39,093 nt of DNA, taken from positions 1 through 39,093 of the forward strand of contig JAIHAN010000007.1 of the NCBI GenBank assembly GCA_020054815.1. Reading direction: 5' to 3'. Of the stretch, positions 26,407-35,048 are shown one piece after another. How positions within the stretch are numbered: the first letter of the stretch is position 1; the number at the start of each line of letters is the position of its first letter. Origin of the DNA: Peptococcaceae bacterium. Its GTDB lineage: Bacteria > Bacillota > Peptococcia > DRI-13. The notes under the pieces are model-generated. The model worked only from the letters and a program-made list of their open reading frames with translations, searched no databases and was not told where the DNA came from. The translations under genes and the position numbers were made by a program.

Positions 26407-27512
26407 AAAACGTCGTTAAATTCGGTCACAGTGAAGCCGCTGCCATAGCCATTGTTTTTGTGGGTGTTAAGGCTTTTCTAGGATATCCCCGGGTAGTAAT
26501 CGAACTGGGATCAACGGCAGCCTGGTTAGTAGTCTTAATTAGCGGAATGGTCGGCATAGGGGCTTGGCTGGTCATTTCTGCTTTGTTAGCCCGTTTCCCG
26601 GGTAAATCGATTATGGTGATTACTGAATTGGTGTTAGGCCCCTTCTTAGGGATAGGTGTCAATATTATCTTTTTTCTCTATGTTATGATTACAAATGGTA
26701 TCCTTTTGCGGCAATTTAGTGAGGCTATCATCCTCACAACTCTACCCGAGGCTCCCATTAGTTCCCTGACTTTTCTTTTTATTATTCCTGTATGGCTGGC
26801 GGCCTACCTGGGGATTGAGGCCATTAGTCGCAGTGCCTATATCTCTCTTCCTTTCATCACGGCGGGTGTCACGGCAGTACTTTTAGCCCTTTACCCTTAT
26901 TGGAATCCCCTAATGCTTTTACCTCTCTTGGGAGAAGGTATTTTTCCTACCGTTAAATATGGATTTCTAAGCAGTACCGTCTTTGGGGAGATTTTCATAC
27001 TGGCCGTTTTGGCTCCCTTTTTTGCCTTTACGCAAAAAAAATTGAAAAACGTTGGCCTTTTTAGCCTGGGGTTTGTCATGGTATTTTTTATACTCATTGT
27101 CAATGTGTACTTGATGGTCTTTCCTTTACCTGTAGCCACAGAAAACCTGTTACCCTTTTACCAGTTGGCACGGACTATTTATCTGGGGCGATACTTTCAG
27201 CGCGTAGAGGCCGTTTTTGTCCTCTTTTGGACTTTTACCGCTTTCTTACGTTTATCTTTGGGCATCATCGTAGCTGCTTTTATCTTACAGGACGCCTTCA
27301 AGCTGCCGTATTATCGACCTCTCTTACCGGCTCTCTGTGTCCTGGCTTTTAGCCTGGCCCTAACTCCTGCTGACGTCATGCAAAACGCGTTCATTGAATA
27401 CAAAATTAGGCTTATCTACGGGTGGCTGTTTTCCCTGGCTTTGCCCTGTGGGATCTGGGCAGTAGCCCTACTTCGTAGAAAGGGGGAGGGGCATGAAGGG
27501 GAAAACACGTAA
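26403..27512 (+). CDS. Spore germination permease, GerB/GerKB family
   Basis: Polytopic, between gerA- and gerC-type genes; overlaps both neighbours. Confidence 0.92.
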   Translation: MKNVVKFGHSEAAAIAIVFVGVKAFLGYPRVVIELGSTAAWLVVLISGMVGIGAWLVISALLARFPGKSIMVITELVLGPFLGIGVNIIFFLYVMITNGILLRQFSEAIILTTLPEAPISSLTFLFIIPVWLAAYLGIEAISRSAYISLPFITAGVTAVLLALYPYWNPLMLLPLLGEGIFPTVKYGFLSSTVFGEIFILAVLAPFFAFTQKKLKNVGLFSLGFVMVFFILIVNVYLMVFPLPVATENLLPFYQLARTIYLGRYFQRVEAVFVLFWTFTAFLRLSLGIIVAAFILQDAFKLPYYRPLLPALCVLAFSLALTPADVMQNAFIEYKIRLIYGWLFSLALPCGIWAVALLRRKGEGHEGENT

Positions 27513-28788
27513 GATTAGTTTTATTTTGCTTTTTTCTTTTCTCTTTCTTTTTGCTCAAGGTTGCTGGGGCTCCCGGGAAACTGATGAACTGGCCTATATC
27601 CTTGCTATAGGTATTGATAAAGGAAAAGAAAATATAATTCAGGTTACTTTTCAAATTGCCCTCCCCCGAGCCCTAGGCGGGGGGGGCGGTGGTGGAGGTG
27701 GCGGTGAAGGAGGAAAGAGTACGGAGATTGTTTCCATAGAGGCTTCTTCCCTTTTCGGGGCCTTACAGCTGGCTAATGCTTTTGTATCCAGAGATCTTAC
27801 CTTCATTCATAATAAAGTGGTGGTGGTCTCGGAAGAGATTGCCCGGGAGGGTCTGGATAAATACATCAATCCCCTGGTGAGAAGTAGGGAAATACGACGA
27901 AACAATTTTCTTTTGGTGACAAAAGGCAAGGCCCGGGATTTTTTAGAGAAAAACCAATCTATCCTCGAAAAAAATCCTTCCCGCCAGTTTGAACTTCTTC
28001 TGCAAGCAAAAAACTTTACGGGTTTTATGCCCTTTGCCACCATCCAGCAATATCATTCATCCCTGAAGACTCCCGGTCGCCAGCCCATCACAGCTTTAGT
28101 AGGTGTGAACGAGGGTAAGGAAGGTAAAGAAAAGGAAAAGAGTTTTGTGGAAAAAATTGAAAGGGAAGTTGCTTATATCCCGGGGGAGATACCCCGGCAG
28201 GGTGGTAACAAAGCGGAAGTCATTGGTTTGGCGGTCTTTAATGGGGGTAAACTGGTGGGTTATCTTAATGGTGCGGAAACCCGCTTTTACCAAATGGTCA
28301 CAGGGGATTTTCAGAGTGCTATATTTACTTTTCCGGATCCTCAGAAGGCGGGAGATAGCTTTGTACTTGTTGTTGAGTTAAAAAAAGGGCGTAGCCCGGC
28401 TATTAAGGCAACCTTTCCTCAGGGAAGACCTGTGATTGAAGTTAATCTCATTCTAGAGGGGGAAATTTTCAGTATTCAAAGTGGCATTAATTATAAGCGT
28501 GGCCAAAAAGAGGCTGACTTGCAAAAATTTCTAGAGGATTATATCTCCCAGGAGGTTAGGAAGGTTATTGCTAAAACACAAAAAGAATTCAAAAGTGATA
28601 TCTTTGGTTTTGGTGAACGCACGCGTACATATTTTTGGACCTGGAAGGATTGGGAGAATTTTGACTGGTTGGAGAGGTATCCCCAGGCGGAGATCAAAGT
28701 CAATACCCGTGTGGAGATACGTCGTACCGGCCTGATGCTTAAAACAGAACCGGTAGAGTCTTATACAGGGGGAGGGCAAAATGAGTAA
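27493..28788 (+). CDS. Ger(x)C family spore germination lipoprotein
   Basis: Lipobox-like FAQGCWGSRETDELAYILAIGIDKG; RREIRRNNFLLVTKGKARDFLE; C-terminal GerC pattern. Confidence 0.94.
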   Translation: MKGKTRKISFILLFSFLFLFAQGCWGSRETDELAYILAIGIDKGKENIIQVTFQIALPRALGGGGGGGGGGEGGKSTEIVSIEASSLFGALQLANAFVSRDLTFIHNKVVVVSEEIAREGLDKYINPLVRSREIRRNNFLLVTKGKARDFLEKNQSILEKNPSRQFELLLQAKNFTGFMPFATIQQYHSSLKTPGRQPITALVGVNEGKEGKEKEKSFVEKIEREVAYIPGEIPRQGGNKAEVIGLAVFNGGKLVGYLNGAETRFYQMVTGDFQSAIFTFPDPQKAGDSFVLVVELKKGRSPAIKATFPQGRPVIEVNLILEGEIFSIQSGINYKRGQKEADLQKFLEDYISQEVRKVIAKTQKEFKSDIFGFGERTRTYFWTWKDWENFDWLERYPQAEIKVNTRVEIRRTGLMLKTEPVESYTGGGQNE

Positions 28789-28963
28789 CCTCTTCTATGA
28801 TTTGCTTTTGTGGACTGTACCTTTAGTTATCACTTTTTATACTTTGAGCTACGCCTGGTGGCTTTGGCAGCAGAAGCAGAAGAGGGGGGCAGTGGGTGTG
28901 GCTGCCCTGGCCCTTATCACTGCCCTTTATCCCGGTTTTGTCTTGTTCTTTATCCATAAGTAA
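28781..28963 (+). CDS. 60-aa small two-TM protein at the end of the ger operon
   Basis: Overlaps gerC end by 8 nt; two hydrophobic segments; terminator follows. Confidence 0.7.
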   Translation: MSNLFYDLLLWTVPLVITFYTLSYAWWLWQQKQKRGAVGVAALALITALYPGFVLFFIHK

Positions 28964-29003
28964 AAGAAAGGGGCGCCTTTTTCAGGCAACCCCTTTTTTC
29001 TTT
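28963..29003. terminator. Intrinsic terminator after the ger operon
   Basis: AAAGAAAGGGGCGCCT-TTTTC-AGGCAACCCCTTTTTTCTTT. Confidence 0.85.
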
Positions 29004-29008
29004 CATTT

Positions 29009-29043
29009 ACTACCAACTGCCAACTAACAACTACCAACTATTA
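29009..29043. repeat. Degenerate 7-nt repeat array E
   Basis: ACTACCA ACTGCCA ACTAACA ACTACCA ACTATTA; overlaps the 4-OT stop codon. Confidence 0.85.
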
Positions 29044-29226
29044 TTGGTCACACTTCAACACGCCACCGTCGGCGATGTTGTGTTTTTCCATGTCACGGAT
29101 GATGATTTTTACTGCCTCCGGCTTACAGTTTATTGTTCTTACTAAAGCATCTGTCACTTCCTTTACCATGGCCCTTTTTTGTTCAATTGTCCTGCCGCCG
29201 ATCATTTCAATTTGCACAACTGGCAT
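29041..29226 (-). CDS. 4-oxalocrotonate tautomerase family protein
   Basis: MPVVQIEMIGGRTIEQKRAMVKEVTDALV with Pro after Met. Confidence 0.9.
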   Translation of the reverse strand: MPVVQIEMIGGRTIEQKRAMVKEVTDALVRTINCKPEAVKIIIRDMEKHNIADGGVLKCDQ

Positions 29227-29344
29227 GATAAGTACCTCCTTTAAAAATATATTGCAAACTTTATATTCGCCTATTTTTAAAAAAATCCCTGCACGTTCTT
29301 TGGAAAAAATAAGTATTATATTTCACAAAAAAAGAAAAAACCTC

Positions 29345-29374
29345 TAGACAAAACCTTAAATTCCATTTTATAAT
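29345..29374 (+). promoter_or_regulatory. Sigma-A promoter for the PRTase leader
   Basis: TAGACA-N18-TATAAT. Confidence 0.65.
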
Positions 29375-29380
29375 GTATAC

Positions 29381-29507
29381 AAGAGCGGGATGAAGCCTCG
29401 CAAGAGTTCTTCCGCTTAGTAAAAACTGTATCTGCAGTGACATGGGTCACCCCATTGTTAAGAATGCAGGTAGTAAATCGCTTAAGTGATTTGCTGCCTG
29501 CTTTTTT
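29381..29507 (+). ncRNA. Structured leader RNA segment 1 ending in an intrinsic terminator
   Basis: AGCGGGA...TTCCGCT stem with CTC-GCAA-GAG tip; ATGGG-TCAC-CCCAT; terminator GCAGGTAGTAAATC-GCTTAAGT-GATTTGCTGCCTGC-T6. Confidence 0.65.
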
Positions 29508-29529
29508 AATTAAAATTATAATGATATAA

Positions 29530-29680
29530 GGCTTTGGGCCGGGGATCACCCTCTCCTATGGGGAGCGACCCCGGACCCACTTAAACTAGTCATTCTCTAC
29601 ACGGCCCGGTCTACCCCCGGTGCCATCTGTAGTTGAACAGGTAGCTAGCGTTCCCCTGGCTGCCTGTGTATGTTTTTTAG
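29530..29680 (+). ncRNA. Structured leader RNA segment 2 ending in an intrinsic terminator
   Basis: GGGCCGGGG...CTCTCC-TAT-GGGGAG...CCCCGGACCC, then ACAGGTAGC...GCTGCCTGT with downstream T6. Confidence 0.6.
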
Positions 29681-29715
29681 GGAAAGGTTGTAAATTATAA
29701 AGGAGGAAAACAAAA

Positions 29716-30195
29716 ATGCTTTCCCAGCAAGAACTAAAAAGTATCATCAATAAGACGGGGGCTATAGTCGATGGTGGGGTAGAACCAAGTAAGCTATTGC
29801 AATACCCCCAATACGCTGACTTGGTTTGTGGAGCCCTGGCCTGGAAACTAAGACACATCAAGGCAGATGTGGTATTGGGACTTCTAACCGGAAGTGTAAT
29901 GGCCGCCCGTGATGTGGCCCGTGCCCTTAACCTGAGGGTTATTTATGGGGAAAAGCGGGATAACCAGGTAGTGCTTTTACCTAATTTCGAGCTCAAAGCG
30001 GGAGAAAAAGTGTTAATCATCGAAGACCTCATCAATACCGGAACCACCGTCAAACAGGCCATAACTATGGCTAAGGCCCATGGCGGAGATGTTGTGGGTG
30101 TGGGGACCATTGTTGATTACCAGCATGGTGAGTATGATTTTGGTGTTCCCACTGAATCCCTGTTTACCCTGGAAAAGAAAAATTTTGCGGCTTAA
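29716..30195 (+). CDS. Orotate phosphoribosyltransferase-like PRTase
   Basis: PRPP loop VLIIEDLINTGTTVKQAI; GLLTGSVMAARDVARAL. Confidence 0.85.
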   Translation: MLSQQELKSIINKTGAIVDGGVEPSKLLQYPQYADLVCGALAWKLRHIKADVVLGLLTGSVMAARDVARALNLRVIYGEKRDNQVVLLPNFELKAGEKVLIIEDLINTGTTVKQAITMAKAHGGDVVGVGTIVDYQHGEYDFGVPTESLFTLEKKNFAA

Positions 30196-30227
30196 GTTGT
30201 TTCGCCGCCAGTAGGAGATGAAGATAG

Positions 30228-30338
30228 ATGTTTAACAGTATTATGTTTGGCAAAAACAATATGACAAGTCTAAAACTACAGCTAGCATACGTATCAATCG
30301 CCGTAGTTTCCATGTTAGCTGTAGCCATCATAATGTGA
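30228..30338 (+). CDS. 36-aa single-TM small protein (MFNSIMFGKNNMTSLKLQLAYVSIAVVSMLAVAIIM)
   Basis: GGAG RBS-like sequence, hydrophobic C-terminal helix; below ORF-track cutoff. Confidence 0.45.
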   Translation: MFNSIMFGKNNMTSLKLQLAYVSIAVVSMLAVAIIM

Positions 30339-30376
30339 ACCAAGCTATAAAAGAGATATATACGTTGGAGGGTACT

Positions 30377-30423
30377 AAAAAGGTTAAAACCCGGCTGCCT
30401 TGCGCCTGGGTTTTAACCTTTTT
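30377..30423. terminator. Bidirectional intrinsic terminator
   Basis: AAAAAGGTTAAAACCC...GGGTTTTAACCTTTTT. Confidence 0.9.
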
Positions 30424-30655
30424 ATGTGCCATTATGATCCCTTGCTTCTACCTGTTGTTCTGCCGCAGTCTGGTTATCTTCATCGAGAGTGGACTCTTCT
30501 TCCATCAGCTGCTGCCGTAATTTAACGGCCTCCGGAGAAGTATTTTCCGATAAAGAAAGAGCAAGTTTAAATCGTTCTAAAGCCAGTGCTCCCGGTGGTA
30601 AACTGTTGATGGCACCAGCGGAAACGGCAGGATTAATTTCCTGATTTTCACTCAT
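30422..30655 (-). CDS. Small conserved-looking hypothetical protein
   Basis: ORF MSENQEINPAVSAGAINSLPPGALALERFKLALSLSE..., convergent with a bidirectional terminator. Confidence 0.55.
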   Translation of the reverse strand: MSENQEINPAVSAGAINSLPPGALALERFKLALSLSENTSPEAVKLRQQLMEEESTLDEDNQTAAEQQVEARDHNGT

Positions 30656-30749
30656 AGGTTTCACCATCCTGAAGAATGTATTTTACATTCTTATCATTCC
30701 CGGCCCTCGTAAACTCCTATGCTGGTAAATAGCGACCTCTTAAATGCAA

Positions 30750-30773
30750 AAAATCCACCCGCAGGTGGATTTT
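30750..30773. terminator. Terminator-like hairpin
   Basis: AAAATCCACC-CGCA-GGTGGATTTT. Confidence 0.7.
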
Positions 30774-31062
30774 ATGATTACGCACTTTTGGTGATCAAAT
30801 AATTTTAGAAAAAGATTGCCCCTATTGTTGGGGGCATTACACAAAAATTATATAAAACATTGGAGGGTATAATTAAGAATACCATATATCTTGCGTATGA
30901 ACAATAAGGTAGCAGTCTTATCTGGGAAGGGGAAAAATATTTTTTCTCTTTCATGAGTATAGAGGCAATTATTATTTAATTTAATATATTGTATACATAA
31001 TACATCGTAAAATGGTATAATCAAGCTGAAAATTAGAAAAATTTTACAAGGGGGGATTAAAC

Positions 31063-32310
31063 GTGGAAAATAACCTTTTCTATCGAAGGGCTATCGGTTT
31101 GGTACAAAAAGCCTGTGATAACCTGGGACTTGATGAAGCAACCCGTCAGGTGCTGACTGAACCCAAACGGGCAGTGGAAGTGGCTATCCCCGTTAAGATG
31201 GATGATGGTTCAACCCGCGTTTTTAAAGGCTGGAGGGTGCTGCATACCGATGTGATGGGACCAGGCAAGGGCGGTATCAGGTTCCATCCCGAAACCACTT
31301 TCGATGAGGTAAAGGCCTTGGCCACGCTTATGACTTTTAAATGCGCTATAGCCGGCTTACCTTATGGCGGCGGGAAAGGTGGCGTACAGGTTAATCCCAG
31401 GGAATTATCAGTAATGGAATTAGAACGCTTAAGCCGCGGTTATATCAGAGCCATTGCTCCTGTCATCGGTGTTGATAAAGATGTTCCTGCTCCGGACGTG
31501 TATACAAACCCCCAGATCATGGCCTGGATGATGGACGAATTTTCCATTATCCAGCAAAATCCCGAATTCGGTGTCATTACCGGTAAACCTCTAAGTGTAG
31601 GCGGTTCCAAAGGTCGTGTATCGGCAACTGCCCAGGGCAGCCTCTATGTAACGAGAGCGGCTTATCGCAGTATGGGTAAGGAATTGGCCGGCGCTACCGT
31701 ATGTGTTCACGGTTACGGTAATGCCGGAGCCATAGCCGCCCGTCTCTTTGCGGCTGAGGGTGCCAAAATTATTGCTATTTGTGATAGCAAATCGGGAGTT
31801 TATGATCCAGAGGGGATTAATGTCGATCTGGCCGATGAAATCAAAGCCAAGACCGGCAGCTTAAAGACATACCCAGCCGGCAAACAAGTTACACCCGATG
31901 ATGTTTTGGAAATCCCCTGCGATATCTTTTTACCCGCCTCTTTAGAGGGGATTATTCACGAAGGTAATGTGGATAAAATCCAGACCAGCCTGATTTCCGA
32001 ACTGGCCAACGGACCAATTACACCGGAAGCCGATGAAGTTCTTAATAAAAAAGGTGTAATCATTCTTCCTGATATTTTAGCCAGCGCGGGTGGTGTTACC
32101 GTGAGTTATTTCGAATGGGTACAAAACAGAACCGGCCTCTACTGGTCTGATGCGGAGGTACAGGAACGGTTGGAAAAGATGCTGGTTGATGCCTTCTATA
32201 TCATCAAGAAATTTAAAGAGGAGAAAAACTGGGATAACTGGCGGGCGGCTGCTTTTGGTGTGGCTGTACAGCGTGTGGCTAAAGCTCTGAAAGATAGGGG
32301 CTGGTGCTAG
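31063..32310 (+). CDS. gdhA: Glutamate dehydrogenase (Glu/Leu/Phe/Val dehydrogenase family)
   Basis: GPGKGGIRFHPETTFDEVKALATLMTFKCAIAGLPYGGGKGGVQVNP; GTG start after aggggggat. Confidence 0.95.
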   Translation: MENNLFYRRAIGLVQKACDNLGLDEATRQVLTEPKRAVEVAIPVKMDDGSTRVFKGWRVLHTDVMGPGKGGIRFHPETTFDEVKALATLMTFKCAIAGLPYGGGKGGVQVNPRELSVMELERLSRGYIRAIAPVIGVDKDVPAPDVYTNPQIMAWMMDEFSIIQQNPEFGVITGKPLSVGGSKGRVSATAQGSLYVTRAAYRSMGKELAGATVCVHGYGNAGAIAARLFAAEGAKIIAICDSKSGVYDPEGINVDLADEIKAKTGSLKTYPAGKQVTPDDVLEIPCDIFLPASLEGIIHEGNVDKIQTSLISELANGPITPEADEVLNKKGVIILPDILASAGGVTVSYFEWVQNRTGLYWSDAEVQERLEKMLVDAFYIIKKFKEEKNWDNWRAAAFGVAVQRVAKALKDRGWC

Positions 32311-32377
32311 AATAACAATATTACCCGCTAAAACATATCATATAGGGCAAATCATATCATAAGGAGATGATTACCCT

Positions 32378-33445
32378 ATGCAATATGTAGTTCAGGCGGG
32401 TGATACTTTATCATCTATTGCCCAAAGATTTAATACTACAGTTGAGGCTATTGTACGGGCTAATAATATCAGCAACCCTAACCTAATTTTTGTTGGTCAG
32501 GTTTTGATTATTCCCACGGGGCCCACACCACCGCCGCCACCTCCACCTACAACTGTCTGTCCCCGCCTAAGTTTAGGAAGCCGAGGTCCTGCCGTTGCCC
32601 GGCTACAGGTCTTATTGAAGAATGCAGGCATTGACCCGGGACCCGCTGACGGTATTTTTGGACCGAAGACCGACGCTGCGGTAAGGGCTTTTCAACGACA
32701 GCGGGGATTACCCGTTACGGGTATAGTCGATGTACCAACCTGGGTTGCTTTAGGTGAGAATTGTGGTGTAACTCCCGGACCAACTCCCCCTCCTCCGCCT
32801 CCGCCGGAAGAATGCCATTGTCCTGTATTAAGACCGGGCCGTAGGGGTCCCGCTGTAAGGTTGCTGCAGAGACTTTTACAAGAACGGGGTTTTTATTCAG
32901 GTGCAATAGACGGAGATTTCGGTAGAAGAACAGAGCGGGCTGTGCGGCAATTCCAGCGTCAACAAGGCTTACCCGTAACGGGTGTGGTTGATGAAGCCAC
33001 CTGGAGGGCTCTGGGAGTAAGTTGTTGTCCAATTGAACCCAGACCCCCTGCTGGGATGCCCATTGATACCAAGGTTGTACGAGGTTTGCGACTTATACTT
33101 TTTACAGACAAACGTGTTTATCAACGGGGAGAGAGCATAAAAATTACCCTGACCAAAACAAACACCACGGATGATCCTATAACATTAAGGTATCCTACTA
33201 CTCAAATTATCGAAATTACAGCTATTAATGCCCAAGGGAATGTAGTATGGCGCTGGTCGGAAGGCCGTCAATTTGCCCAGGTCCAGCGGGTAATCACTAT
33301 CTTCGAGGGTGGTACTCAGGTAATTACCGAGTTTTGGAACCAGCTCGATAATAATGGGCGTCAGGTACCACCTGGAACATATACTATTACGGCGAGAAAC
33401 CTGGCTCTTGAAGTTACCCTGTCTGTACAGATTGAAATAAGATAG
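32378..33445 (+). CDS. LysM - two peptidoglycan-binding domains - BsuPI-like domain protein
   Basis: LysM YVVQAGDTLSSIAQRFNTTVEAIVRANNI; two PG_binding_1 repeats; C-terminal beta-rich BsuPI-like domain. Confidence 0.88.
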   Translation: MQYVVQAGDTLSSIAQRFNTTVEAIVRANNISNPNLIFVGQVLIIPTGPTPPPPPPPTTVCPRLSLGSRGPAVARLQVLLKNAGIDPGPADGIFGPKTDAAVRAFQRQRGLPVTGIVDVPTWVALGENCGVTPGPTPPPPPPPEECHCPVLRPGRRGPAVRLLQRLLQERGFYSGAIDGDFGRRTERAVRQFQRQQGLPVTGVVDEATWRALGVSCCPIEPRPPAGMPIDTKVVRGLRLILFTDKRVYQRGESIKITLTKTNTTDDPITLRYPTTQIIEITAINAQGNVVWRWSEGRQFAQVQRVITIFEGGTQVITEFWNQLDNNGRQVPPGTYTITARNLALEVTLSVQIEIR

Positions 33446-33448
33446 AAT

Positions 33449-33490
33449 CAAGAACAAAAGCACCTCGTAGCTGAGGTGCTTTTGTTCTTG
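33449..33490. terminator. Bidirectional intrinsic terminator
   Basis: CAAGAACAAAAGCACCTC-GTAGCT-GAGGTGCTTTTGTTCTTG, perfect 18-bp stem. Confidence 0.9.
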
Positions 33491-33492
33491 GT

Positions 33493-33714
33493 CTAGTCGC
33501 TATAAGGAGGGTAGTTAATATTGAAGAGGGAGGTTTTTTTTTCTCGAGAGAAGATGGCAAGGAGACAGAGTTCGGATTTTTTACATTGGTGGGGAAGGAT
33601 AGTTTCCAGGGTCCAGCCTTCGGCAGCCAGGTCATTTAAAGCAGAATCAAGAATGGTTCCGGATAGGCACGTATTTTGGTTTTCAATTCGTACAGTTTTA
33701 TATTCATAACGCAT
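33493..33714 (-). CDS. DUF4177-like small protein
   Basis: MRYEYKTVRIE...LNDLAAEGWTLETILPH pattern. Confidence 0.7.
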   Translation of the reverse strand: MRYEYKTVRIENQNTCLSGTILDSALNDLAAEGWTLETILPHQCKKSELCLLAIFSREKKTSLFNINYPPYSD

Positions 33715-33862
33715 ATTGCTCTCCCCAGTCACTTAAAATACTATAAGATTTATATCTTTCTCCTAACTTATACTATTCCTTGGGAAAACTACTGGGGACA
33801 AAAAAAGTGACCGGACAGCTTTGTGCATTTCTTATTTTAATTTATAGACAACATAAGAAAAA

Positions 33863-34831
33863 TTAATAAACGTAAACATAATTTTTCCCTCGTTCTTTAG
33901 CCTTATAGAGAGCCTCATCGGCTTTTTGCAAAATACCCTCCGTGCTATCGGCATCGCCGGGAAAAGCAGCAATTCCAATAGACAAACTAATACGTGAGTA
34001 CATTAAAAATTTGGGATGAATTAAGACCTTGTTACGGATTCTTTCCGCAATTTGCTTGCTGTCTTCTTTCGAGGTGTGAGGTAAGATAATGGCAAACTCA
34101 TCACCACCATAACGGGAGAAAATATCTGAAGATCTGGTGCATTCCCTGATGGTGGCGGCAATGATTTTCAGGACATAATCACCATGATGGTGACCTTGTG
34201 TATCATTAAGCATCTTAAAGTCATCAAGGTCTAAAAGCAGTAGGGAAAAAGGTGTTTTCTTCTCTACTAATTGAGACAAGGCGTGATTAAAAAAACGTCT
34301 GTTGTGAATTTTTGTTAACGTGTCCAGGTTAGCCTGGGTAAAATAGGTTTGACGATAACTTTGCTGTTGTGCCCACGTAAAAAGAGCAAGGATAAAGAAA
34401 AGAACAACCTGTAGACTCATCAGAGCTGGGGAAAAATTAGCATAATACCCGGTAAACAAATAAGCGAGGCCGGCGAGAAAAGCTGTAAATAAGGCTGGGT
34501 AGGGTTTTATATGGGAAGCCATACTGATGATGGGGAGAAAATAGAAAGCCGCCAGGATCTGACCATAAGGCCCGCCGTAGTAAACAAGAAGGCTGATGAG
34601 AATGAGGTCAACAAAGAAACTGGAGAAGAACAAGAGAGGAATATTCTTTTTAAGTCTGGTCAGAAAAAAAAGAGTAAGGGCATAGAGAAAGGTAACCCCG
34701 GCAACGTAATAAAGTTCCTGGGTTAAATTTTTGTCCATGAGTAGGAACCCGGGCAGGAAAAGGATACACACCATTAAACGCAAAAAAGAAACGTTATAGT
34801 AAATGTTCCTTTCTACGATTGAACTAACCAC
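33863..34831 (-). CDS. Membrane-bound GGDEF diguanylate cyclase
   Basis: N-terminal TM helices; DLDDFKMLNDTQGHHHGD, RYGGDEFAIILPH. Confidence 0.94.
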   Translation of the reverse strand: MVSSIVERNIYYNVSFLRLMVCILFLPGFLLMDKNLTQELYYVAGVTFLYALTLFFLTRLKKNIPLLFFSSFFVDLILISLLVYYGGPYGQILAAFYFLPIISMASHIKPYPALFTAFLAGLAYLFTGYYANFSPALMSLQVVLFFILALFTWAQQQSYRQTYFTQANLDTLTKIHNRRFFNHALSQLVEKKTPFSLLLLDLDDFKMLNDTQGHHHGDYVLKIIAATIRECTRSSDIFSRYGGDEFAIILPHTSKEDSKQIAERIRNKVLIHPKFLMYSRISLSIGIAAFPGDADSTEGILQKADEALYKAKERGKNYVYVY

Positions 34832-34961
34832 TTTTTTTGTTCCTCCTTATCTCTCCTTTCTTTTACTGTATTCTGTGTCAGAAGGCTTTTTACCTCTGAA
34901 AATCCCTTAAAATTCTGGAAAATCCACATAAAATAATCAACAAACAAATCAAGGTTTAAGA

Positions 34962-34973
34962 TGATTTAAATCA
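34962..34973. promoter_or_regulatory. Crp/Fnr-family binding site
   Basis: TGATTTAAATCA perfect palindrome, centred 41.5 bp upstream of the TSS predicted from CATAAT (34997-35002). Confidence 0.6.
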
Positions 34974-35048
34974 CAGACTGGGTTTTCCCTTTCTGTCATA
35001 ATGAAAGTACAAAATTAAACTGTTGAATTTGTTAAGGAGGTAATATAA

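Noticed and set aside
29381-29680. PyrR attenuator, purine riboswitch or 6S RNA assignment
   Set aside because: Looked for the known consensus cores and found no convincing match; left as unidentified.
29586-29861. 91-aa minus-strand ORF overlapping the PRTase leader
   Set aside because: Overlaps the structured leader and PRTase start; no family resemblance.
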